Below are positions 44,835 through 52,619 of a stretch of 64,000 nucleotides of DNA, piece by piece. The DNA comes from Comamonadaceae bacterium (GTDB lineage: Bacteria > Pseudomonadota > Gammaproteobacteria > Burkholderiales > Burkholderiaceae_C). The position numbers and the translations under genes were made by a program. The stretch is from the NCBI GenBank assembly GCA_013297875.1, contig JAAFIW010000018.1, positions 1 through 64,000 on the forward strand, read 5' to 3'. The notes under the pieces were generated by a model. It ran no database searches. It worked only from the letters and a program-made list of their open reading frames with translations, and was not told where the DNA came from. Positions within the stretch are counted from its first letter, which is position 1. Every line of letters starts with the position of its first letter.

Positions 44835-45866
44835 TTATTTCTTCGCGGGCAGGATGTTCAGCTCAGCCACGGTGGGCAAAAACGAGCCGTTCCACACCGC
44901 TTCGGGGCTCACGCGGGTTTTGGTGGCAAACGCATCAGACACCTGCGAGGCCATCAGCGACAGGCGGGGGCCTTTGACTTGGCCAAAGCCTTCGGCGCGT
45001 GCGTCGGCGCTGTTGACCACTGAGTCAATCGCCAACTTCAGGCGGCGGGTTTCCAGCTCGACGTTGATGATGCCGTCACGCGCTTTCACCGACTCAATCG
45101 CCGCTTCTGGCTTGGCCATCACGTCTTTCGCACCCTTGGCAAAGGCCTGCAAAAACGCGCGTACGGCGGCGGGGTTGTCTTTGATCATCTTGGGCGAGGC
45201 AATGATGACGTTGCCATAGAGCTTGACGCCGTTGTCGGCATACGGCAGCACCACCACGTCTTCAGCTTTCACGCCACGCGCCTCGATGTTCAGCAGCGAG
45301 GTGAATGAAAAGCCGGTGATGGCATCCACATCGCCGCGCACCAGCATGGTTTCGCGCAGCGGCGGGTCCATGGCGGTCCAGGCGACGTTGCTCACGTTGT
45401 TGGCTTTGGCAAACACAGGCCAGGCTTTGCGGCCTGCATCAAACACCGGGGCACCGAGTTTTTTGCCATTCAAATCGGCAGCGGTTTTGATGCCCGATTT
45501 TTTCAGCGCCAGCACGGCGGCGGGCGTGTTGTTGTAGACCATCATCACGGCCACCGGCTTGTTGGGCGCATCGGGGTTGTTGGCGTGAAACTCCATGAGC
45601 GCAGCCAGGTCAGCAAAGCCCATGTCGTAGCTGCCCGAGGCCACGCGCGTCACGGTGCCGCCCGAGCCGTTGCCAGCGTCAATCGTCACGTCGAGCTTGG
45701 CGTCTTTGAAATAGCCTTTGGCAGCGGGTGACAGAAACAGTGCGGCGGGGCCTTCAAAACGCCAGTCGAGCTGGAATTTGATGGGGGTGGTTTGGGCAAA
45801 GCTGGTGCCGGCTGCGGCCGACAAGGCCAGGGCAAGGGTGGTTTTGATCAGGGAACGCTTGTTCAA
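44835..45866 (-). CDS. NMT1-like ABC transporter solute-binding protein
   Basis: A periplasmic binding protein of 343 aa. Initiation at TTG 45866 is preferred: CTGGAG lies 7 bases upstream and the product begins with a good signal peptide (LNKRSLIKTTLALALSAAAG, cut after SFAQ). The ATG further upstream at 45968 gives a poor N-terminus. The domain starts IKFQLDWRFEGPAALFL. It is followed closely by the ATPase and permease genes. A GntR-type operator candidate lies about 100 bp upstream. Confidence 0.87.
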   Translation of the reverse strand: MNKRSLIKTTLALALSAAAGTSFAQTTPIKFQLDWRFEGPAALFLSPAAKGYFKDAKLDVTIDAGNGSGGTVTRVASGSYDMGFADLAALMEFHANNPDAPNKPVAVMMVYNNTPAAVLALKKSGIKTAADLNGKKLGAPVFDAGRKAWPVFAKANNVSNVAWTAMDPPLRETMLVRGDVDAITGFSFTSLLNIEARGVKAEDVVVLPYADNGVKLYGNVIIASPKMIKDNPAAVRAFLQAFAKGAKDVMAKPEAAIESVKARDGIINVELETRRLKLAIDSVVNSADARAEGFGQVKGPRLSLMASQVSDAFATKTRVSPEAVWNGSFLPTVAELNILPAKK

Positions 45867-45964
45867 TTGAGACTCCAGAAAAATAAATGCTGCTGCGCAC
45901 GGCAACAGCGAACGCAAAAACGATGCCCGGCGAATGGCTACAACCGGAGAGCGCTTTTTGTACG

Positions 45965-45978
45965 CCAAACTGTATACA
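45965..45978. promoter_or_regulatory. operator candidate upstream of the ureide ABC transporter
   Basis: CCAAACTGTATACA with the palindrome TGTATACA, an exact match to the site at 50752-50765 beside the GntR regulator gene. Confidence 0.55.
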
Positions 45979-46035
45979 AAATTGAGGGATGGCTGTCACC
46001 CCAGTTTCCCTAGTTTCGTCGCAGGTACGCTGGAT

Positions 46036-46098
46036 TCACTATGAAAAAAATAGCTGCTTGTGCGCTTCCAGCTTGCACTAGAGCCTTATTCGGCCAAT
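46036..46098 (-). repeat. dispersed element, CACAAGC variant
   Basis: AATAGCTGCTTGTGCGC, then CCAGCTTGCACTAGAGCC, ending inside the 3' end of the M20 hydrolase gene. Confidence 0.7.
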
Positions 46099-47333
46099 AA
46101 ATCGCGCAAGGTGCGGGCCACGACCTTGGTGGCGCGCAGCAAATCCTGCAAGGCCAGGCGCTCATCGGCGCGCTTGGCGTGAGACTCGAGCACGCTGCGC
46201 GGGCCCGCGCCATACAGCACGCTGGGAATGCCCGCCTCGCAGTACAGCCTTGCATCGGTGTAAAGCGGTGTGCCCATGGCGGGAATGGCCTGGCCAAAAA
46301 TTTCCTGGCCATGCTTTTGAATCGCGTCAACCAGAGGCTGGATGCCTGGCAGCGGCTTCATGGCGTTGGCCAGCAGCAAGCGGCGAATTTCCACGGTGAC
46401 TGAGTTTTCCAGCCCGCGCAGGTTGTTGAAGGCTGCGGCGGCCACGTTGATCACGTTGCTGATGGCGGCATCGACCTCAGCCGGTTTTTCCTCGGGAATC
46501 ATGCGCCGGTCCAGCTTGAACGAGACCTTGCCGGGCACCACGTTGGTGTTGGTGCCGCCTTCAATGCGCCCGATGTTCAGGTACGGGTGGGTGATGCCGG
46601 GCACCTGCGAAGTGATGCGGCGGTAGCGGCTGTTTTGCAGGTAAAGCGCCCGCAAAATTCCGTTGGCAGCCTGCAGCGCATCGACACCGCTTTCGGGTAT
46701 GGCGGCATGCGCCATCCGGCCGTTGACGGTCACCTCCATCTGAAGGCAGCCGTTGTGCGCGGTGATCACCTCGTAGCTGAAGCCGGCGGCAATCACCAGG
46801 CTGGGCTGCGTCAGCCGGTTGCGCAGCAGCCAGCCGGGGCCCAATTCACCGCCAAACTCTTCGTCGTAGGTGAAGTGCAGTTCCACGCTGCCTTTGAGCT
46901 TGGTGGTCAGCGCCTCCAGCGCGCGCAGGGCAAAGGTGTAGGTGGCAAAGTCGCTTTTGCTGACCGCCGCCGCGCGGCCATACATCTTGCCGTTTTCTAT
47001 TTCGGCTTCATAAGGGTGGCGCGTCCAGCCCTCGCCTGGCGGCACGACGTCGCCATGGGCATTGAGGGCGATGATTTTTCCGGGGCCAAAGCGTTTGCGC
47101 ACAATCAGATTGGTGATCGATTGCATGCCGTAAGCACGCACCTCGTCTTGCGGTACTTCGTGCTGCTCGGCATGCAGGTCGAAGGCCTTCAGCAGCTCGG
47201 CTGTGCGCAGCGCGTGGGGTGTGTTGTCACCGGGTGGGGTGTCGGTGGGCACGCGAACCAGCTCTTGCAGAAAAGCCACCTCGTCTTCGAAATGCGCGTC
47301 AATCCACGCGTCCAGCTGGTCGTAATCGGTCAC
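46086..47333 (-). CDS. M20 family metallohydrolase (ArgE/DapE-like)
   Basis: A zinc hydrolase of 415 aa. Metal-ligand stretches: ALNAHGDVVPPGEGW, FTYDEEFGGELG and the C-terminal VLESHAKRADERL. The dimerisation domain (MEVTVNGRMAHAAIPESG) sits in the middle. Its 5' end overlaps the stop of the uraD-allC fusion by 4 bp, so it is co-expressed with ureide genes. It may act on a later carbamoyl intermediate such as ureidoglycolate, by inference. Confidence 0.82.
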   Translation of the reverse strand: MTDYDQLDAWIDAHFEDEVAFLQELVRVPTDTPPGDNTPHALRTAELLKAFDLHAEQHEVPQDEVRAYGMQSITNLIVRKRFGPGKIIALNAHGDVVPPGEGWTRHPYEAEIENGKMYGRAAAVSKSDFATYTFALRALEALTTKLKGSVELHFTYDEEFGGELGPGWLLRNRLTQPSLVIAAGFSYEVITAHNGCLQMEVTVNGRMAHAAIPESGVDALQAANGILRALYLQNSRYRRITSQVPGITHPYLNIGRIEGGTNTNVVPGKVSFKLDRRMIPEEKPAEVDAAISNVINVAAAAFNNLRGLENSVTVEIRRLLLANAMKPLPGIQPLVDAIQKHGQEIFGQAIPAMGTPLYTDARLYCEAGIPSVLYGAGPRSVLESHAKRADERLALQDLLRATKVVARTLRDLLAE

Positions 47334-49111
47334 GGAATGGTGCTCCCAACGTTGTTCAATAAATTCTGAAAAGCATCCACCGCCAGCTGGATGTCGCAGG
47401 CGGTGCTGGACTCTAACGGGTTGTGGCTGATGCCTGAATTCTCGCCGCGCACAAACAGCATGGCCTGCGGCATCACTTCGTGCAGCTTCATCGCGTCATG
47501 CCCCGCGCCGCTGGGCATGCGGTGCAGCGGTAGGCCCAGCGCGGCCACAACGCTCTCCCAGTGCTGCTGCCAGGTGGCATCGCTGGGGGCGGCGGCGGCG
47601 CGCAGGGTTTCTTCGGTGGTGTATTGCAGGCCTCGTTTTTCACAGATGTGGGCCAGTTGCTGTAGCACATCGGCCACCAGCGCATCGCGCTGCGCATCGT
47701 GGGGTGCGCGCAAATCCAGCGTGAACTGGCAACACCCCGGCACCACGTTGGTGGAGCCACCGGGCACCTGCAAGATGCCGACGGTTCCCACCGAATCACC
47801 GTCGCGCGCAGCGCGTTGCTCCACATACAAGATCAGCTCGGCCACCGCAGCCGCTGCATCGCGGCGCCGGTTCATCGGCGTCGTGCCCGCGTGGCTGGCC
47901 ATGCCAATCACCTCGCAGGCATAGCGCACGCTGCCGTTGATGGAAGTGACGATGCCCAGCGGCAGGTTCAGCTCGTTGAGCACCGGGCCTTGCTCGATGT
48001 GTACCTCCACAAAACCCAGGTAGTGCGCAGGGTCGCGCTTCAGGGCTTGTATCGCCTGCAGCGTGCCAGGCAGGCCTGCGGCCACCATGGCTTGCTGCAT
48101 CGAGATACCGTCTTTATCTTGCTGGCTCAGCCACGCCGGGTTGAACTGGCCGACCAGTGCGCCGGAGCCCAAAAACGTGGCTTTGTAGCGCTGGCCTTCT
48201 TCCTCTGCAAATGCTACGACTTCAATAGCAAACGGTAGTCGCCGGTGTGCACTGGCCAGGGTTTTGACGCAGATCATGGGCACCAGAATGCCCAGGCGCC
48301 CGTCGTACTTGCCGCCGTTGCGTACGGTGTCGTAGTGGCTGCCGGTGAGCAGTGTCTTGGCATGCGGCGTGGCTGCCAGGTACTTCCCCACCACATTGCC
48401 CACTGCATCCACACCCACCTCATCAAACCCGCACTCGCCCATCCAGGCCACCAACTGCCGCGCGCAGGCCTGATGCGCTTCGGTGAGGTAGGTCACCGTC
48501 AACTGCGCTTGTTCCTTGAATTCAGGGTCGCTGTGCACCGCCAGGGCCTGGGCCCAGTCCCACACCGTGTTGCCCAGGCTGGGTTGCAAACCCAGCTTGT
48601 CCAGCAGCCGTATTTCGGCAATCCGGTGGATGTTGCGCAGTGCTTCGGCGTGCTCAAAGTCTTGTGGGTTGAGCAGGCGGCGCTGCCAGGTGCTGATGAT
48701 TTCGTGCTTGCTCAGGCCCGTGCCGCGTGGCCCGCGCACTGCCAGAATGAAGGGAAAACCAAAGCGCGCGTTGTAGTCGGCGTTGAGCTGTTGAATCTGC
48801 GCAAACTCTTGCGGGCTGCATTGGGTGAGGCCCGCGGTGCTTTGCTCGCGGCTGGATTCATCGGTGAGCGTCTGGCTGACCATGGCCTTGCCGGCCAGCT
48901 CGGGGTGGGCGCGAATCAGGGCCAGCTGCGCGGGCACATCGGCTTGCGACACCACCTGCACCAGGGCTTGTTGCAACTGCGCCATCGAACGAAACGGCCG
49001 GGCCGTCAGCGCCTGTGCCACGATCCAGGGCGAGTGCTCATACAAGCCGTGAAGCAGCTGCGCAGCGCCGTCAGCCGAAGCAGCGTTGATTTGATCCAGT
49101 GAGGTGGTCAT
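47330..49111 (-). CDS. UraD-AllC fusion: OHCU decarboxylase and allantoate amidohydrolase
   Basis: Two enzymes in one 593-aa chain. Residues 1 to about 170 are 2-oxo-4-hydroxy-4-carboxy-5-ureidoimidazoline decarboxylase (RAHPELAGKAMVS, FGFPFILAVRG). Residues about 180-593 are an M20-type allantoate amidohydrolase with metal ligands in GSHYDTVRNGGKYDG, AFAEEEGQRY, EVHIEQGPVL and ISHNPLESS. The fused steps are not consecutive, because allantoinase (puuE, next upstream) acts between them. Translation of puuE overlaps its start by 4 bp. Confidence 0.9.
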   Translation of the reverse strand: MTTSLDQINAASADGAAQLLHGLYEHSPWIVAQALTARPFRSMAQLQQALVQVVSQADVPAQLALIRAHPELAGKAMVSQTLTDESSREQSTAGLTQCSPQEFAQIQQLNADYNARFGFPFILAVRGPRGTGLSKHEIISTWQRRLLNPQDFEHAEALRNIHRIAEIRLLDKLGLQPSLGNTVWDWAQALAVHSDPEFKEQAQLTVTYLTEAHQACARQLVAWMGECGFDEVGVDAVGNVVGKYLAATPHAKTLLTGSHYDTVRNGGKYDGRLGILVPMICVKTLASAHRRLPFAIEVVAFAEEEGQRYKATFLGSGALVGQFNPAWLSQQDKDGISMQQAMVAAGLPGTLQAIQALKRDPAHYLGFVEVHIEQGPVLNELNLPLGIVTSINGSVRYACEVIGMASHAGTTPMNRRRDAAAAVAELILYVEQRAARDGDSVGTVGILQVPGGSTNVVPGCCQFTLDLRAPHDAQRDALVADVLQQLAHICEKRGLQYTTEETLRAAAAPSDATWQQHWESVVAALGLPLHRMPSGAGHDAMKLHEVMPQAMLFVRGENSGISHNPLESSTACDIQLAVDAFQNLLNNVGSTIP

Positions 49112-50052
49112 GCGGTGTGTGGGTCAGGGTGCACGGCTTGCCAGTGCCGCGCGATGTCGATACGCCGACAAATCCACACCCGCTCGTGGCGCTGCACATG
49201 GTCTAAAAAGCGCTGCAGCGCAACGATGCGGCCGGGCTTGCCCAGAATGCGGCAGTGCATGCCGATGCTCATCATTTTTGGCGACGTATCGCCTTCTGCA
49301 TACAGTGCATCGAAGCTGTCGCGCAGGTAGGTGAAAAAATGGTCGGCGGTGTTAAAGCCCTGGGCCTGCACAAAGCGCATGTCGTTGCAGTCCAGCGAGT
49401 AGGGCACCACCAGATGGGGCGCGGTGCGGCCATCGGTTTTTTGCACGGGCATCCAGAACGGCAAATCGTCGCCGTAATAGTCACTGTCGTAGGCAAAGCC
49501 ACCGTGGTCTGCCACCAGGCGGCGGGTGTTGGGGCTGTCGCGGCCGGTATACCAGCCCAGCGGCCACTGGCCACCCGTCATCTCGCGAATGATTTGCGTG
49601 GCTTCCAGCATGTGGGCGCGCTCGGTGGCCTCGGGCAGGTGCTGGTAGTGAATCCAGCGCAAGCCGTGGCAGGCAATTTCGTGGCCCAGGTTCATGAACG
49701 CCTGGGTCAATTCAGGGTAGCGCTGCAGGGCCATGGACACACCAAAAACCGTCAGGGGCAGGCCGCGCTTTTCAAACTCACGCAGGATGCGCCACACGCC
49801 TGCGCGCGAGCCGTATTCATACATTGACTCCATGCTCATGTGCCGAGCCTCAAAGGCCTGGGCCGACACGATTTCGGAGAGGAACACTTCGGAGGCCGCA
49901 TCGCCATGCAGCACATTGTTTTCGCCGCCCTCTTCGTAGTTCAGCACAAACTGCACCGCAATGCGGGCGTTGCCTGGCCACTTGGGGTGGGGCGGGTTGC
50001 GGCCGTAGCCGACCATGTCGCGAGGGTAGTGAGCGTTTGATGTCATCGTCAT
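49108..50052 (-). CDS. puuE: allantoinase, PuuE type
   Basis: Hydrolyses allantoin to allantoate. The 314-aa protein has the polysaccharide-deacetylase-like fold of cofactor-independent allantoinases (not the amidohydrolase AllB). Typical stretches: PRDMVGYGRNPPHPKWPG, then QFVLNYEEGGENN and GHEIACHGLRWIHYQ. It overlaps both neighbours by 4 bp (regulator upstream, uraD-allC downstream), so the operon is tightly coupled. Confidence 0.93.
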   Translation of the reverse strand: MTMTSNAHYPRDMVGYGRNPPHPKWPGNARIAVQFVLNYEEGGENNVLHGDAASEVFLSEIVSAQAFEARHMSMESMYEYGSRAGVWRILREFEKRGLPLTVFGVSMALQRYPELTQAFMNLGHEIACHGLRWIHYQHLPEATERAHMLEATQIIREMTGGQWPLGWYTGRDSPNTRRLVADHGGFAYDSDYYGDDLPFWMPVQKTDGRTAPHLVVPYSLDCNDMRFVQAQGFNTADHFFTYLRDSFDALYAEGDTSPKMMSIGMHCRILGKPGRIVALQRFLDHVQRHERVWICRRIDIARHWQAVHPDPHTA

Positions 50053-50729
50053 AGTGGGTTCAGGGCCACGGCAAGATCATGGCTGGGCAGGGTACGGTCA
50101 AAACCCAGGTTTTCTTCCACATGCAGCAGATGCTCGCCCATCAGGCGAACGGCCAGTGCCTCATCTTTTGCGCTCAGGGCCTTGACGATCTGCTCATGCT
50201 CTTCACATGAGTGCTGGGCGGCGCTGGCGCTTTGGTACATCAGCGTGATCAGCGCGCAGCGAGAGACCAGTTCGCCCAGCATTTGCGCCAGCACCTCATT
50301 GCCCATCAGTTGCGCCATGCGCACATGAAAGTCGCCCAGCAACTGCGTGCGGTTGGCGGCATCGTCAGCTTGCAGCGCGGCTTTTTCCTGCGCCACATGC
50401 TCACGCAGTGCGCGCAACCTGCCCGGCGTAATCTCGCGCACAAAGCTGCGGGTCATCTCGGCTTCCAGCATGCGGCGCACCGCAAAAATTTGCCGGGCTT
50501 CGGTCACCGACGGAGCCGCGACAAATGCGCCACGCGCGGGCTCCAGCTTGATCAAGCGGTTTTGCGCCAGCTGAAACAAGGCCTGGCGCACCAGCGTGCG
50601 CGACACGCCAAAGTGGTCCGCCAGCTTTTGCTCTGCCAGCTTGCTGCCGGGCTGCAAGCGGTGTTCGACAATCGCTTGGGTCAGGGTTTCGACAATGGTG
50701 GCGGTGCTGGTCATGTGGGCAGAATCCAT
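50049..50729 (-). CDS. GntR/FadR-family transcriptional regulator
   Basis: A ligand-responsive repressor of 226 aa from 50729 (221 from ATG 50714). The winged helix covers residues 10-75 (LAEQKLADHFGVSRTLVRQA), and the FCD ligand domain follows (FAVRRMLEAEMTRSF, LLGDFHVRMAQLMGN, CEEHEQIVKAL). It is the first gene of the leftward ureide operon and divergent from uraH. The TGTATACA site between them is its likely operator. Confidence 0.88.
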   Translation of the reverse strand: MDSAHMTSTATIVETLTQAIVEHRLQPGSKLAEQKLADHFGVSRTLVRQALFQLAQNRLIKLEPARGAFVAAPSVTEARQIFAVRRMLEAEMTRSFVREITPGRLRALREHVAQEKAALQADDAANRTQLLGDFHVRMAQLMGNEVLAQMLGELVSRCALITLMYQSASAAQHSCEEHEQIVKALSAKDEALAVRLMGEHLLHVEENLGFDRTLPSHDLAVALNPL

Positions 50730-50751
50730 CGGCAAGATAATAGCCGCAGAC

Positions 50752-50765
50752 CCAAACTGTATACA
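50752..50765. promoter_or_regulatory. operator candidate between gntR and uraH
   Basis: CCAAACTGTATACA, 22-35 bp from the gntR start and 31-44 bp from the uraH start. The same 14 bases occur at 45965-45978. Confidence 0.6.
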
Positions 50766-50796
50766 CTGGTGTTTACCAACTACCGGACCACACACC

Positions 50797-51162
50797 ATGG
50801 GCTTGAGCACACATGTACTGGACACCATGCACGGCTGCCCGGCGGCGGGCATGGGGGTGATCTTGATGACAACACAGCATTCAAACGGCGTGCACATTGC
50901 CCAACGGGTCAAGCAGTTTGTGCTCAATGCCGATGGCCGCAACCCCGATGGCCCGCTTTACGACAACGCCAGCCTGCGCGTGGGCACCTACCGCCTGGTG
51001 TTTGACGTGGCGGCTTATTTCACGGCCCGAGGGGTGGCGCTGCCTCAACCGCCGTTTCTGGATCAGGTCAGCCTGGACTTCGGCATTGCCCACGCTGACC
51101 AGCACTACCACGTGCCGCTGCTGGTCAGCCCCTGGAGTTATTCGACGTATCGTGGGTCGTGA
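50797..51162 (+). CDS. uraH: 5-hydroxyisourate hydrolase
   Basis: A transthyretin-like enzyme of 121 aa that opens 5-hydroxyisourate to OHCU. The N-terminal motif GLSTHVLDTMHGCPA and the C-terminal YSTYRGS tetrapeptide are the family hallmarks. It runs divergently from the regulator, toward xdhC and puuD, with a toxin-antitoxin pair inserted on the other strand between them. The start at 50797 matches the family. Confidence 0.95.
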   Translation: MGLSTHVLDTMHGCPAAGMGVILMTTQHSNGVHIAQRVKQFVLNADGRNPDGPLYDNASLRVGTYRLVFDVAAYFTARGVALPQPPFLDQVSLDFGIAHADQHYHVPLLVSPWSYSTYRGS

Positions 51163-51174
51163 AGGTGGCTGGGA

Positions 51175-51447
51175 TTACGGATATTGCCGTGCGGCGTGAA
51201 TCACATCCAGCACCAGCACGGTATCGTCAAACTGTTCCATCACGACGATGTAGTTCTCATGCGCGACCAATTCCAAGGTGCCTGGCACGCGGCCCAGCCG
51301 CCGGGGGAAGTTGGGGTCTTCCAGGCGGTCAACCTGCTCGTCAATGTGCAGCCAGAGGTCAACCGCAGCGCTGGGGTTGTCACGCGCGATGTGCGCTTGT
51401 ATCGCGTTCAGACTGTCCCGGTAACGCGGCTTTCGCAAAACAATCAT
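51175..51447 (-). CDS. RelE/ParE-family toxin
   Basis: A 90-aa protein. IVLRKPRYRDSLNAIQAHIA, then RVPGTLELVAHENYIVVMEQ and VLDVIHAARQYP follow the ParE/RelE fold (mRNA interferase or gyrase poison). It overlaps the antitoxin gene by 4 bp (ATGA). Gene order antitoxin then toxin is the usual one. Confidence 0.88.
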   Translation of the reverse strand: MIVLRKPRYRDSLNAIQAHIARDNPSAAVDLWLHIDEQVDRLEDPNFPRRLGRVPGTLELVAHENYIVVMEQFDDTVLVLDVIHAARQYP

Positions 51448-51749
51448 GCGGCTTTGCGGCGCTTGGATGTGTTGGCGAGCTTGCGTTGCTCGTCAAGCTT
51501 GGCTTGCTTGATGGCTTGCCAGTCGTGCGAGTCAATCGGCGGACGTTGATCCGCCCGCGCTGCATCAACCCGCTGGCGAAACCATGCGTCGTAACTGGTG
51601 AACTGCTGCAAAGCATCCCGCACCAGTTGCGACACGGTGGTATTGCTGTGCAGCGCATAAGTCTTCAGCGCGATGTATTGCGACTGCGGCAAGTCCACAT
51701 TCAGGCGCTGGGTGGTTTCTTGGGTCGGTGGGGTGAGAGTGCTTTGCAT
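51444..51749 (-). CDS. antitoxin partner of the RelE/ParE toxin
   Basis: A 101-aa protein with a ribbon-helix-helix-like N-terminal part (LNVDLPQSQYIALKTYALHS, TVSQLVRDALQQF) and a charged C-terminal tail that probably binds the toxin. Its start is only 10 bp from the divergent xdhC start, so the TA promoter overlaps the xdhC 5' region. Confidence 0.82.
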   Translation of the reverse strand: MQSTLTPPTQETTQRLNVDLPQSQYIALKTYALHSNTTVSQLVRDALQQFTSYDAWFRQRVDAARADQRPPIDSHDWQAIKQAKLDEQRKLANTSKRRKAA

Positions 51750-51759
51750 AATTGAGTAA

Positions 51760-52614
51760 ATGATGGTTTACGCAGACACCCGCATTCTAGTGCTGCACCA
51801 GCACCTGCTGCACGCCCCCGGTGTGTGGGTCGGCGTGCATTCCCACCAGGGCTCGGTGCCGCGCGAGGCGGGAGCCTGGATGCTGGTGAGGGCTGACCAG
51901 GTGCAGGGCACGGTGGGGGGCGGGCAGTTGGAGTTTCAGGCAATTGACAAGGCGCGTGGCTTGCTGGGTGTGCCCAATGCGCAGCCGCTTGTTGAACGCT
52001 ACCCGCTGGGCCCGTCACTGGGGCAATGCTGCGGCGGCGTGGTGCATCTGCAGTTTGAATCCTTGGTGCCTGCCGACGTGCAGCGCATTGAAGGTTTGGT
52101 GGCGCGTTTGAATGCGGCGGTGCTAGCGCAGCGCCAGCCGGTGGCGCTGTTTGGCGGTGGTCACGTGGGGAATGCCATCGTCGGCGCGCTGGCACCGCTG
52201 CCGTTTGCGGTGCGCTGGATCGACAGCCGCGACGAGGTGTTTCCGCCTGACCTTCCAAGTAACGTGACGGCCGAGCACTCCAACCCGGTGCACGCTGCCG
52301 CCCGCGACCTGCCGCCGCAGTCGCAGGTGCTGGTGATGAGTTTCAGCCACGCCGAAGACCTGGATATCGTCGCCGCCTGCCTGCAGCGGCAGCGCGAGCG
52401 GGCTGACTTGCCCTTTGTTGGCCTGATTGGCAGCCAAACCAAATGGGCCCGCTTTCGCAAGCAGCTGCTGGAGCGGGCTTTCACCGAACAGGAACTGGCC
52501 CACATCACCTGCCCCATCGGCCTGCCCGGCATCGTCGGCAAGCAGCCCGAAGTGATTGCGGCAAGCGTGGCGGCCCAACTCTTGCAATGGGTTTCCCGTA
52601 ATCGCGGACACTGA
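51760..52614 (+). CDS. xdhC: xanthine dehydrogenase accessory protein XdhC
   Basis: Sulfurates and inserts the molybdenum cofactor into xanthine dehydrogenase, which feeds urate into this pathway. Predicted 284 aa. The first part includes HSHQGSVPREAGAWML and LGQCCGGVVHL, the second the Rossmann-like VALFGGGHVGNAIVGAL. xdhA and xdhB are not in the window. puuD starts 5 bp after its stop, so they share a transcript. Confidence 0.92.
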   Translation: MMVYADTRILVLHQHLLHAPGVWVGVHSHQGSVPREAGAWMLVRADQVQGTVGGGQLEFQAIDKARGLLGVPNAQPLVERYPLGPSLGQCCGGVVHLQFESLVPADVQRIEGLVARLNAAVLAQRQPVALFGGGHVGNAIVGALAPLPFAVRWIDSRDEVFPPDLPSNVTAEHSNPVHAAARDLPPQSQVLVMSFSHAEDLDIVAACLQRQRERADLPFVGLIGSQTKWARFRKQLLERAFTEQELAHITCPIGLPGIVGKQPEVIAASVAAQLLQWVSRNRGH

Positions 52615-52619
52615 CCACC

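Noticed and set aside
37516-45866. TPP riboswitch upstream of the NMT1/THI5-like binding proteins
   Set aside because: No CTGAGA and ACCTGA-type consensus is present, so thiamine precursor uptake is not supported.
48205-48240. Possible repeat copy in the uraD-allC gene (TGCTACGACTTCAATAGC)
   Set aside because: It encodes the conserved FAIEVVAFAEEEG segment of the hydrolase and lacks the core.
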